Source of the DNA: Haloterrigena turkmenica DSM 5511
Lineage (GTDB): Archaea; Halobacteriota; Halobacteria; Halobacteriales; Natrialbaceae
Reading direction: 5' to 3'
DNA length: 64,000 nucleotides
NCBI RefSeq assembly: GCF_000025325.1
Contig: NC_013745.1
Span: 1-64,000 of the forward strand
In this document: positions 54,153 to 64,000 of the stretch, in pieces
How the letters are laid out: each line of letters opens with the position of its first letter
How positions within the stretch are numbered: position 1 is the stretch's first letter
Position numbers and translations under genes: made by a program
Notes under the pieces: generated by a model
What the model was told of the DNA's origin: nothing
Database searches by the model: none
The model's input: the letters and a program-made list of their open reading frames with translations, nothing else

Positions 54153-55928
54153 TCAGTCCTTCGCCTGCAGCTCACCGTTCCGCGGGAACCACCAGAGGGG
54201 CCACTTCGACTGGTACTTCGGGGAGTCCGGCTCCGGGACCTCCCAGTCGTCCGTGTAGAACCAGACCGGGTCGTTGATCTCGTTGAGTTGGAGCATGGGG
54301 ACCGTCTGGTTAGTGATCCACGCGAGCTGATCGGTGAGCTCGGTCGCTCTCTCCTCGTCCTGTGCGACGAGCAACTCGTCCATCAGACCGCGCGGATCGA
54401 CCGACTGGAGGTCGCCATCGGGTTCGCCCATCGGCGGAGCCTCGAGGTTCTCGGGGTCGAGGTTCATGAACTCCGTGTCGATGTTGTAGTACATGTCGAA
54501 GACGTAGTACGGACTGGATCGCTGGAGCGTCCATCCCGTCGACGCCACCTTGAAGTTCGCCGCGGTGTAGTGGTCGGCCCAGTACGCAGACGCCTCGATC
54601 CGCTGCAGTTCGGCACCGATACCTTCGTTCGTGAGATTATCGACGATCGTCTCGTAGACCGGATGCCAATCGGTATATCCCGCAGGGACCTTGATCGTCA
54701 GTTCGAACGGGTCACCGTTGGGACGGTACCACGTACCGTCGTCCTTCTGGTACCCTTCGTTGCGGAGCAGTCGTCGACCGCGCTCCGGATCGTCGTAGCG
54801 GTAGAGCTGTTCGGCCATCTCGTCGGAGACCTTGTCCTCCCATCGGTTGGTCTGTTCGTTCTGGCCGTCGATGTTTCCGACGAGCCCGCTCGGCGCCTCG
54901 ACCGGCTGTCCGAGCCGGCCGTAGTTGTCCGCGCAGGCCTGCCTGTCGATGAACTCGCTGACGGCCTGTCGAACCCGGATGTTACTGAAGTCGTCGTCCT
55001 CGTGGTTGAAGGGAAGCGAGTGCCCCCACAGCGCGGGGAGTTGCGCGTTCAGGAGGTCGTCGGGTGCCTGCTCGAAGACCGTTTCGGGTGCGGAGAAATT
55101 CCGAATTCCGTCGACTTCGCCGCCGAGTAGCACGCTCGCGGTGTCGGTCGAAACCTTGTGGAGCTCCCAGTTCTCCCAGTTGATGTTGTCCGCGTCGGGG
55201 TGGTGTTCGTACAGGGTCATCTTGAGGTGGCGGTTGTCCCGCTCCTCGAACTGGAAGGGACCGTTCCCCTTCACCTTCGACTCGTCGAACGAGTCGTTAC
55301 GGAGGTCACTCCGGATGTCGCTGATCTCGTCGTCGCTCGTCGCGTCCTCCCACCGCTCGACGTAGTCCTTGTACAGTCGGAACGGCGTCTCGAGCCAGTA
55401 GTAGTTCAGTCCGTCCCGGAACAGTTGCTCGTTGATCGTTCCGTCGAGGGTGAGTTCGACGGACTTGTCACCGACCCGCTCGATGTCCGTCCAGAGAGTC
55501 GAGATCGTGTCACCGATGATCGCGTCGGTGACGAGTTTCGTGTAGAGGTCGTCGGCGTCGACCGGATCTCCCGGGTCACCGTTGTGCCACGTGAGACCGT
55601 CCCGAACCTTCAGAACGGCAGTCTCGCCCTCGAACTCCTCGATGGAGACCGCGTACGACTCGAACGAGCTGTCGTTGATGAAGTACCGCTGGAGCTGGTC
55701 GCTCTGCATCGCGTGCGAGAACGGGTTCTGCAGATTGAGATGGTTGAACTGATAGTTCGTCGGATCCACCGTTATCGGCTCGACGAACGTGTTTGTCTCC
55801 CCCGATGTGCCCCCGAGACAACCGGCCATTGCCATCGCGCCTCCCATCGCTGTGCCGCGAAGGAGGTGTCTTCGAGAGATCGCTTGCCGGTTCGACTTAC
55901 CCAATTTTCCCTTGCCATGTGATGGCAT
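54153..55928 (-). CDS. ABC substrate-binding lipoprotein of importer 2 (family 5)
   Basis: A 591-residue binding protein. The Tat motif SRRHLLRG is at residues 18-25 and the lipobox Cys in MAMAGC near residue 38. Family segments are VRDGLTWHNGDPGD, VKGNGPFQFEERDN and AVSEFIDRQACADNYGR. It is only distantly similar to the three paralogues of importer 1, so it probably carries another substrate, perhaps arabino-oligosaccharides given the GH51 genes on both sides. A TATA-like gttttttatctc (minus strand, 55949-55960) lies 21-32 bases upstream of ATG 55928. Confidence 0.92.
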   Translation of the reverse strand: MPSHGKGKLGKSNRQAISRRHLLRGTAMGGAMAMAGCLGGTSGETNTFVEPITVDPTNYQFNHLNLQNPFSHAMQSDQLQRYFINDSSFESYAVSIEEFEGETAVLKVRDGLTWHNGDPGDPVDADDLYTKLVTDAIIGDTISTLWTDIERVGDKSVELTLDGTINEQLFRDGLNYYWLETPFRLYKDYVERWEDATSDDEISDIRSDLRNDSFDESKVKGNGPFQFEERDNRHLKMTLYEHHPDADNINWENWELHKVSTDTASVLLGGEVDGIRNFSAPETVFEQAPDDLLNAQLPALWGHSLPFNHEDDDFSNIRVRQAVSEFIDRQACADNYGRLGQPVEAPSGLVGNIDGQNEQTNRWEDKVSDEMAEQLYRYDDPERGRRLLRNEGYQKDDGTWYRPNGDPFELTIKVPAGYTDWHPVYETIVDNLTNEGIGAELQRIEASAYWADHYTAANFKVASTGWTLQRSSPYYVFDMYYNIDTEFMNLDPENLEAPPMGEPDGDLQSVDPRGLMDELLVAQDEERATELTDQLAWITNQTVPMLQLNEINDPVWFYTDDWEVPEPDSPKYQSKWPLWWFPRNGELQAKD

Positions 55929-56909
55929 AGGAACCCATTCATATTACGAGATAAAAAACATTATGGAGAGACAGTGGGATTGACATATCTATATCTAAAT
56001 TACTACGAGGTGTCTAATCGTACTCTATCGTGTAACAAAATATAAGGAATTAATTTTCCAATCTCCGGGGTATGAATACGATGTGTGGGGTCTCCTCACA
56101 GACAATACTCCCTAAACCGCGCCTGTAGCGCCTCTCGGTGCTAATTAGCTGATCTGGTCCGATAGTAATAACGGATCGGATCGGTCACTCTATCTGCGTA
56201 CCGTTCTGTATATCTACATAGGAACCATCCAGAAATAGTGTAGCGTTCATCGTATTGCTAGTCGCGAACGACTCCTCGTCGCGTCAGGCCCAGAGTGACG
56301 TAACTGTAGGCGTTTCGAGCGACCTCGCCCCTTATCCCACTCGATCCGGCAACTCTCTCGAAAGATAGTGCGATGAACGGTACCACTGATCGTCCTGAGA
56401 GAGTGAATTATAACCCTAGCGAGGTCTACGCGGGCGCACGGTTCGATCGAATCGGCGCGGCCTGGAAGCGGTAGTTCGAGCGGTCTCGTCGAAAACACGA
56501 GTCTCGTTCTGTATGCTTACACTCGTATTCCCTCTTCAGCGAACACAGCCATCAATCGGGGGCCGACGGCGGTCAACCACAGTACCTTCGGGGTCGAACG
56601 GCTCTCCGCGAAGTCGACGACGGGAATTCTCGTCCGGGTATCGTAGTCACTGCAAGTCACTGTGCACTCGAGCACGACGGCTGCGCCGATCGGCGTGCAA
56701 ATCGTTTCAGTTGGTACTATCGGTCGCTCGAGGCGCGATGCGTTTCGGGACCGCCGGCCTCGCGTTCGTTCGCGACTGCCGATCGTTGCCGACCGTTCTG
56801 GTCAACGAGCGAATCGGCGGGATCGAACGATCGTATCGGTAACTCACCGAATCCGGTACGTCGCAGAACAAAACATCTTTGACCGCATGCTCATAGGTCG
56901 ATAACGCAC
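55929..56909. other. Long AT-rich intergenic region
   Basis: About 980 bases without a supportable gene. The left 300 bases are strongly AT-rich for this genome and include the promoter of the binding-protein gene. Open frames at 56247-56498 and 56513-56842 have no motif, promoter or acidic bias. It separates importer 2 from the MATE gene. Confidence 0.5.
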
Positions 56910-58355
56910 GTGACCCGGGTCCCGAATCCGTTCCGCCTGGTAATTCTCTATATCGGTCTCGCGCTCGCGCGCGCCGGACTCATCGACCGCGACCGCGCCG
57001 TCCAGACGACCGCCCTCGCGTGGCCGCGGATCGTTACCGGGATCGCGCGGATGTCGAAAAACGCAGTCGACGTGGCGATGGTCGGTGTGGCAGTCGGCAC
57101 CGCCGCCGTCGCCGGCGTCGGGTTCGCGGGACCGTTCTGGGGACTCGCCTTCGCGATCGGCGGCGGCGTCGCCGGCGGCGCGATCGCGCTCGTCTCACAG
57201 CGATACGGCGCGGACGCCACCGACGAACTGGGGCTCGCCGTCCGCTCGAGTACACTGCTCATCGTGGTGCTGAGCGTTCCGATCACGGTCGTGTTCTGGT
57301 TCGTTCCCCACGAGCTTATTTCCGTACTGAGCAGCAACGAACGGGCGATCGAGTACGGGGCGACGTACCTGCAGGTCGTCGGCTTCGGAATCCCCTTCGC
57401 GGGGCTGAACCTCGTCGGAAGCCGGACGCTCGTCGGCGCCGACGACTCCTACATCGCGATGCAGGTTCGGGCCGGCGGCGCCCTCGCTAACATCGGTCTG
57501 AACGCCGTGTTCATCTTCGGATTCGGCTGGGGCGTCGCCGGCGCGGCGCTCGGGACGGTCCTCTCGAACGTCGTCGTGACGGCGACGTTCGCGATCGGGA
57601 TCAGCCGCGGTCGCTTCCCCGGCATCGGCGAGTTTCCCGTTCAGGTGGATCCGCTGGGGACGTATCTCGATCCCGGGACGGTCCGCGATCTGATCGAGAT
57701 CGGACTTCCGATCGGCGCCCGGAACCTCGTCTGGACCGTCGCCGAGTTCCCGATGCTCTCCATCCTCGATATCTTCGGGGAGAACACCGTCGCCGCGTTC
57801 GTCATTGCCCGCCGCATCTGGGGCATAATGAACGCGCCCGGCTGGGGGTTCGGACTCGCTTCGTCCAGTCTGGTGGGCCAGGCGCTCGGACGAAATGACG
57901 AGGTGACGGCCGAAGCGTACGGACGCGACATCATCCGATTCGCGGTGGCGACGTACGCCCTCTCCGCGATCCTCATCGCGCTGTTCGCCGAACAGATCGT
58001 CGTGTTGTTCGCGAGCGATCCGACGAGCCCGGAGATTCCGATCGCCGTCGACCTCATCTACGCCGCCTGTGCCGCGGTCGTCTTTCAGGGCGTCTCCGGC
58101 GCCGCTGCCGGCCCGCTCGACGCGAGCGGCGACACGCGAATTCCGTTTGCCAGCCAGTTCCTCGGGATGTTCTTCGGCTCGATCCCGCTCGCGTACCTCG
58201 GCGCGACGACCGCGCTCGGATACTGGGGGCTGTACCTCGCGTTCGTCGCCGAGACGACGATTCCCGCCGCGATCAACTACTGGCGGTTCCGGACCGACAA
58301 GTGGAAATCCATCAGCGAAGCGTACCGGCCCGACGCCGCGGTTGGCGACGACTGA
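56910..58355 (+). CDS. MATE family efflux transporter
   Basis: A 481-residue protein with about twelve hydrophobic helices, the MatE layout of two six-helix bundles. Typical segments are MVGVAVGTAAVAGVGFAGPF, GGGVAGGAIALVSQRYGADA, VVGFGIPFAGLNLVGSRTLVGADDS and LASSSLVGQALGRNDE. The first 35 residues are basic and cytoplasmic. GTG 56910 gives the normal length. It exports organic cations, drugs or metabolites with Na+ or H+; the cargo cannot be told. A connection to the sugar genes is not evident. Confidence 0.92.
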   Translation: MTRVPNPFRLVILYIGLALARAGLIDRDRAVQTTALAWPRIVTGIARMSKNAVDVAMVGVAVGTAAVAGVGFAGPFWGLAFAIGGGVAGGAIALVSQRYGADATDELGLAVRSSTLLIVVLSVPITVVFWFVPHELISVLSSNERAIEYGATYLQVVGFGIPFAGLNLVGSRTLVGADDSYIAMQVRAGGALANIGLNAVFIFGFGWGVAGAALGTVLSNVVVTATFAIGISRGRFPGIGEFPVQVDPLGTYLDPGTVRDLIEIGLPIGARNLVWTVAEFPMLSILDIFGENTVAAFVIARRIWGIMNAPGWGFGLASSSLVGQALGRNDEVTAEAYGRDIIRFAVATYALSAILIALFAEQIVVLFASDPTSPEIPIAVDLIYAACAAVVFQGVSGAAAGPLDASGDTRIPFASQFLGMFFGSIPLAYLGATTALGYWGLYLAFVAETTIPAAINYWRFRTDKWKSISEAYRPDAAVGDD

Positions 58356-58672
58356 GACGCGACAGCATCGGTCGGTCGCGCCCGTTGGAACCGGTCTTCC
58401 AGCCGCGTCGGCCGGAACGAATCGCGAGGGAACGGTTCTCGGGCGATCTGTGGCACGCGCGGCGAAATCCTCTCGTCTCGAGTAAACGCACCGGGCGTCG
58501 ACAGCGAGGACGAACGATTCTGTGCTCCAGTCGATCGAGGACGTAACGCCGGTTCTCGATCCTATCGACGGCGGTTTCCGGGGTTAGCTGACGCTACTGC
58601 GAAAGATAATGTCATCGGGTAACAAAAGACACGGGCAGTACACTTATTGGGATAACTGATCAAAGCGAGGGC
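58356..58672. other. Intergenic, UspA promoter at right end
   Basis: No gene is seen. A TATA-like acttattggg at about 58639-58647 lies 26-34 bases before ATG 58673. Confidence 0.5.
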
Positions 58673-59137
58673 ATGGATAACGCACTCGTCGTCATCGATG
58701 ACACGGACGCCCACCGAGAACTGCTCGCGGAAGCCGGCCGACTCGCTCACGATACGGGCGCGACGCTGACCGTGCTCGCGTGGATCACGCCGGAGCAGGT
58801 CAACGAGACGGCGGATAACCTGGAGGTAATCGAGCAGATGGAGGGGACGTCGTACAGCGAGCCCGATTCGAAGTCCACCGCGGAGCAGTTCGCACAACAG
58901 GTCGCCGAGGACGTGTTCGACTCGTTCGACGAGCCGATCGAGTACACTACCGACGGAATCGTCGTCGAGGAGAGCGAGCGCGCCGACGAGGTCATCGCCT
59001 CCGCGGAGGAACTCGGCAGCGACCACCTCTTCGTCGTCGGCCGGCGCCGATCGCCGACCGGGAAAGCGCTGTTCGGCGACTTCGCCCAGCGCATCCTGCT
59101 CAACTTCGACGGCACCGTGACGATCAAAATGGACTGA
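58673..59137 (+). CDS. UspA family universal stress protein
   Basis: A 154-residue UspA-domain protein starting MDNALVVIDDTDAHRELLAE, with the nucleotide-loop motif VGRRRSPTGKALFGDFAQRI. It is a same-length paralogue of 13749-14213 with matching motifs along the whole protein. A TATA box at the standard distance supports ATG 58673. The role is unknown; it may respond to energy or stress state. Confidence 0.9.
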   Translation: MDNALVVIDDTDAHRELLAEAGRLAHDTGATLTVLAWITPEQVNETADNLEVIEQMEGTSYSEPDSKSTAEQFAQQVAEDVFDSFDEPIEYTTDGIVVEESERADEVIASAEELGSDHLFVVGRRRSPTGKALFGDFAQRILLNFDGTVTIKMD

Positions 59138-59257
59138 CCGCTCGCAAATCCTGCTTTTCCGCCGAAAACGCGCGGATCGTTCGGAATTCTTCGCGACGCT
59201 TCGGGATCGTTCGAACTCGTTCGGAACCGTCGAAAATCTCGAGCGCGGGTCGTCGGA

Positions 59258-60763
59258 TTACTGGATCGAGATTCCAGCGACCGTCGACGCCGGCAGCTCG
59301 GCGATCAGGGTGTCGCTGTCGACCGACACGTCGAGTTCCTCGGCGGCGAACTCGTCGGCGTTGTCTGCGTCGACTTCCAGGTCGGGCTCTTGATCCGCGA
59401 ACAGCAGTTCGCCCTCGATAGTCGCCGAGTCGAGGTCGACGCCCTCGAGGGCGACTTCGATCGTCTTCTCCTCGCGGCAGTCGAGGTTCGTGACGGTAAC
59501 GTAGGTCTCGTCGTCGTCGACCGACGCGGACGCGCCGACGAGCGGCAGTTCGCTGTCCTCGTCGTCGTCGAGTTCGCGCGTCGGCGTGTCGACCGACGTC
59601 TGCACGGCCTCGCTACCCTTGTGCGGCGCGTACAGATCGAAGACGCGGTAGGTGGGACGCGCCCAGGCCTCGTCCTCGTCGGTCTCGATGAGACACTGCA
59701 GGACGTTGACCGTCTGCGCGATGTTCGTCATCGTCAGAACGTCGCTGTGGTGGTTGAAGACGTCTAGAACGGCCGCCGCGGAGAGCGCGTCGAGGACGGT
59801 CCCCGGCTGCTCGAGCCCGTTGTCGGCCGTCGCCTCGGGATGCCAGGTCCCCCACTCGTCGATGATGACGCCGATGTCGCGGGTCGTCGCGACGGCGTTG
59901 ATCGCGCCGGCCATCCGCTCGATGTGGCGTTCCATCTCGAGGGCTTCGACGAGCATGCGGTCGTACTGGTCCTCGTCGGCCTCGTCGACGTTCATCCCGC
60001 GGCCGTAGTAGTGGTGCAGCGTGAGGTGGTCGAGCGGGAACTCCACGCCCCACCGGGACTGGTTGATCTCCTCGAGGAAGCGGCGGTTCCACTCGTGACC
60101 CTCGAAGCCGCAGGCGATGAGTTCGATGTCGTGGTCGAACATCAGGTTCGACTGGGTGCCGACGTAGGTGGCGTACCGGCGGTACTCGCGAGCGTACTGT
60201 TCGGGCGACATCTGACCGCCACAGCCCCAGTTCTCGTTACCGAGGCCCCAGTACTTGACGCCGTAGGGTTCCTCGTGACCGTTATCGCGTCGTCGGTCGG
60301 CGAGCTCGGTGTCGCCGTCGTAGTTGCAGTACTCGACCCAGTTGGCAGCCTCCTGCGGGGTGCCGGAACCGACGTTGGCCGCGAGGTACGGCTCCGTGTC
60401 GATTCGCTCGCAGAGTTGCAGGAACTCGTCGGTGCCGAAGGCGTTGGACTCCTCGGGGAGGTCCTCGGGGCCCTGCGCCCAGAAGAGGTTCCGTCGCCGC
60501 GGTCGCTCCTCCTGGGGACCGACGCCGTCTTCCCAGTGGTAGTCGTCGGCGAAACAGCCGCCGGGCCAGCGAAGAACGGGAATCTCGAGATCGGAAAGGA
60601 GCTCGACGACGTCCTCCCGGAATCCGTTCTCCTCGGAGCTGTCACTGGTCCAGAGTCCCTCGTAGACGCACCGTCCGAGGTGTTCGGAGAAGTGACCGTG
60701 AACCTCGGGGGCGATGCGGTCGATATCCGCTGCAGTATGAACCGTAATCCGTGCGTTAGCCAT
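59258..60763 (-). CDS. GH51 alpha-L-arabinofuranosidase
   Basis: A 501-residue intracellular glycoside hydrolase of family 51, near-complete length for the family. The start EVHGHFSEHLGRCVYEGLW is typical; VLRWPGGCFADDYHWEDGVG follows; the acid/base Glu177 is in YWGLGNENWG and the nucleophile Glu303 in IIDEWGTWHPE. The C-terminal beta-sandwich carries VYVTVTNLD-like strands. No signal peptide is seen. ATG 60763 is supported by a TATA-like cttataacac (minus strand, 60788-60796). It would cleave terminal L-arabinofuranose from imported arabino-oligosaccharides. Confidence 0.94.
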   Translation of the reverse strand: MANARITVHTAADIDRIAPEVHGHFSEHLGRCVYEGLWTSDSSEENGFREDVVELLSDLEIPVLRWPGGCFADDYHWEDGVGPQEERPRRRNLFWAQGPEDLPEESNAFGTDEFLQLCERIDTEPYLAANVGSGTPQEAANWVEYCNYDGDTELADRRRDNGHEEPYGVKYWGLGNENWGCGGQMSPEQYAREYRRYATYVGTQSNLMFDHDIELIACGFEGHEWNRRFLEEINQSRWGVEFPLDHLTLHHYYGRGMNVDEADEDQYDRMLVEALEMERHIERMAGAINAVATTRDIGVIIDEWGTWHPEATADNGLEQPGTVLDALSAAAVLDVFNHHSDVLTMTNIAQTVNVLQCLIETDEDEAWARPTYRVFDLYAPHKGSEAVQTSVDTPTRELDDDEDSELPLVGASASVDDDETYVTVTNLDCREEKTIEVALEGVDLDSATIEGELLFADQEPDLEVDADNADEFAAEELDVSVDSDTLIAELPASTVAGISIQ

Positions 60764-61032
60764 CCACACTCCTCTTTCCGACAAAGTGTTATAAGTTCCT
60801 CGGTTTATGTCACGCTAACCCGGTAAAACCCACAGTGCGGGGAGACCGACCGGTGGCTGAAGCCCGCGAGTAGAGGCCGCGATGGCCGGTCGTGACTGCG
60901 CCGTCGTCCGGTGTGACGAGAGACGAACGGGAGGGTCGCGACGAAGCGGGCGACGATCCGGTTTCCGGCCGATTGAAATCGTCACGGAGTACCAACCTAT
61001 TTGACGGATCAGGTTCGAGAATCACCGAGACA

Positions 61033-62922
<1,890 letters not shown>

Positions 62923-63040
62923 CTCGGTCTACGGACTGGACCGCGGACGGTCTCTGCTCTGCCAGCGTTTCGTCGACGCGGTCGCTGGGTTCAACGGCGC
63001 CACGCCGGTCGCCCCTATCGATCGGTCGCGTTCGCTCCCG

Positions 63041-63793
63041 TCAGCGCCAGTTCAGCACGGTCGCAATCGCCTCGTCGGCGTCGCCGACCGGCGAGAACTC
63101 GCAGCCGACGTAGCCGTCGTACCCCGCCTCATCGATCGCCGCGAAGACGGTCTCGTAGTCGAGTTCGCCGGTGCCTGGTTCGTGCCGTCCGGGAACGTCG
63201 GCGACGTGAATGTGGCCGATTCGGTCGACGTTCTCCGTGATCGCTCGAACGACGTCTCCCTCAGTGATCTGCTGATGGTAGACGTCGTACAGCAGCCGAA
63301 CGTTCGGCGAGTCGACCGCGTCGACGATCTCGAGCCCCTCGGCGGACGTCTCGAGGTAGTTGCCGGGGTGATCGACCGCCGTATTCAACGGTTCCAGCGC
63401 GATCGTTACGTCCGCCGCTTCGGCGTCGAGTGCGACCCGCGAGAGGACGTCGACGATCGCGCCGCGCTGGGTCGCCCGATCCAGTCCCTCCTGATCCGGT
63501 CCGCTCGTCGCGATGAGCGTGGGAATGCCGAGGTCGGCCGCCGTCTCGATCGACTCGCGGATCGTCTCGACGGCGTCGTCGGTTGCCTCGGGATCGGTGA
63601 GCGTCCCGTCCGCGACGCAGCCGGCGATCGGAATCTCGGCTTCGGCGGCGGCGCGCTCGAGCCGCTCGAGGTCCTTCCCGCGCCAGTCCCAGAACTCGAC
63701 GGCGTCGGCGCCCGCCGCGGCGGCCCGTGCGATCCGCTCGTGGAACGGCTCGTCGTCGTACACCAGCTCCACGCAGACGGAGACCGCCGGCAT
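63041..63793 (-). CDS. Sugar isomerase/epimerase-like TIM barrel (hydroxypyruvate isomerase type)
   Basis: A 250-residue xylose isomerase-like TIM barrel. It has AVSVCVELVYDDEPFHERI, DAVEFWDWRGKD, Glu in VTIALEPLNTAVDHPGNYL, YDVYHQQITEGD with the metal-binding Asp and His, IGHIHVADVPGRHEPGTGE, and the final Glu in YVGCEFSPVGD. This pattern matches hydroxypyruvate isomerase-like and 2-keto-sugar epimerases. The substrate is unknown. ATG 63793 directly follows the TAA of a short upstream frame with no spacing, so translation may depend on reinitiation from it. Confidence 0.88.
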   Translation of the reverse strand: MPAVSVCVELVYDDEPFHERIARAAAAGADAVEFWDWRGKDLERLERAAAEAEIPIAGCVADGTLTDPEATDDAVETIRESIETAADLGIPTLIATSGPDQEGLDRATQRGAIVDVLSRVALDAEAADVTIALEPLNTAVDHPGNYLETSAEGLEIVDAVDSPNVRLLYDVYHQQITEGDVVRAITENVDRIGHIHVADVPGRHEPGTGELDYETVFAAIDEAGYDGYVGCEFSPVGDADEAIATVLNWR

Positions 63794-63922
63794 TTACTCG
63801 CCCGCCCTCGCCGCGGCGTGGTGATACGCCATCGGGTAGCCGTCTTCGTCGGGACCGTCGGGACTGTCGGGGTCGGTTTCGGTTCCGGTGGCGGTGCCGA
63901 TCACGGTGACTCGATGGAACAT
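63794..63922 (-). pseudogene. N-terminal remnant of a Gfo/Idh dehydrogenase, or leader ORF
   Basis: A 42-codon frame from ATG 63922 to TAA 63794-63796. It reads FHRVTVIGTATGTETDPDSP followed by DGPDEDGYPMAYHHAAARAGE. The pattern VIGT....DPD.P...DGY.MAY.HA resembles the N-terminus of haloarchaeal Gfo/Idh dehydrogenases as I know them, but the rest of the gene is missing. A TATA-like gttatacag (minus strand, 63948-63956) lies 26-34 bases upstream, so the promoter remains. Its stop abuts the next start codon. It may be a deletion remnant or a translated leader for the isomerase gene. Confidence 0.5.
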
Positions 63923-64000
63923 ATGCCCTGATACCGGGGGACACTGTATAACAATTGTCACCGGTAGTCCACGTCGGTTCGGGCTCGGCAGTTCGAACGG

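Noticed and set aside
56247-56842. Two short frames in the gap before the MATE gene
   Set aside because: No promoter at the right distance and no recognisable domain.

Overview
The window is from a halophilic archaeon (class Halobacteria, probably the Natrialbales side, genus not decidable). The evidence is high GC, very acidic proteins, twin-arginine lipoprotein signals on secreted proteins, a HalOD1 domain protein, and archaeal TATA boxes placed about 25-35 nt upstream of start codons. Many transcripts therefore look leaderless, and that spacing was used to choose several starts.

Most of the 64 kb reads as one accessory locus for degrading plant pectin and arabinan. Left part (0.5-17.9 kb): a Yip1-like membrane protein, an aldo/keto reductase, two Gfo/Idh/MocA dehydrogenases, a chemoreceptor and a beta-propeller lactonase, followed by what looks like a full oxidative uronate route: uronate dehydrogenase-like SDR (12.8 kb), MBL-fold lactonase candidate (11.3 kb), enolase-superfamily acid-sugar dehydratases (14.3 and 16.6 kb), 5-keto-4-deoxyglucarate dehydratase KdgD (15.6 kb) and 2-oxoglutarate semialdehyde dehydrogenase (9.5 kb). 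The end product would be 2-oxoglutarate.

Middle (18.6-43.4 kb): Tat-exported pectinesterase and pectate lyase with a ricin-type lectin domain, two ThuA-like proteins, a galactonate dehydratase-like enzyme, another Gfo/Idh protein, an LLM-class oxidoreductase, a rhamnogalacturonan acetylesterase-like SGNH hydrolase and an SDR. Next come three tandem substrate-binding lipoproteins, a small membrane protein, two permeases and a fused double ATPase. A three-gene UxaA/GarD-type dehydratase operon lies divergent to a second KdgD-like lyase.

Right part (44.4-63.9 kb): a CBM9-like protein, a ThDP enzyme, an atypical GH51 arabinofuranosidase behind a perfect 18-bp palindrome, a second complete oligopeptide-type ABC importer with its own small membrane protein, a MATE transporter, a UspA protein, a conventional GH51 arabinofuranosidase, an ABC exporter, and a sugar-isomerase-like TIM barrel preceded by an apparent N-terminal remnant of a Gfo/Idh gene.

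Inferred flow: exported esterase and lyase cut pectin outside the cell; the two importers carry oligosaccharides in; cytoplasmic acetylesterase and arabinofuranosidases trim them; uronates, aldonates and aldarates are oxidised and dehydrated, without phosphorylation, toward 2-oxoglutarate. No uronate isomerase, KDG kinase, KDPG aldolase or recognisable DNA-binding regulator was seen. No rRNA, tRNA, CRISPR array or intact insertion sequence was found.
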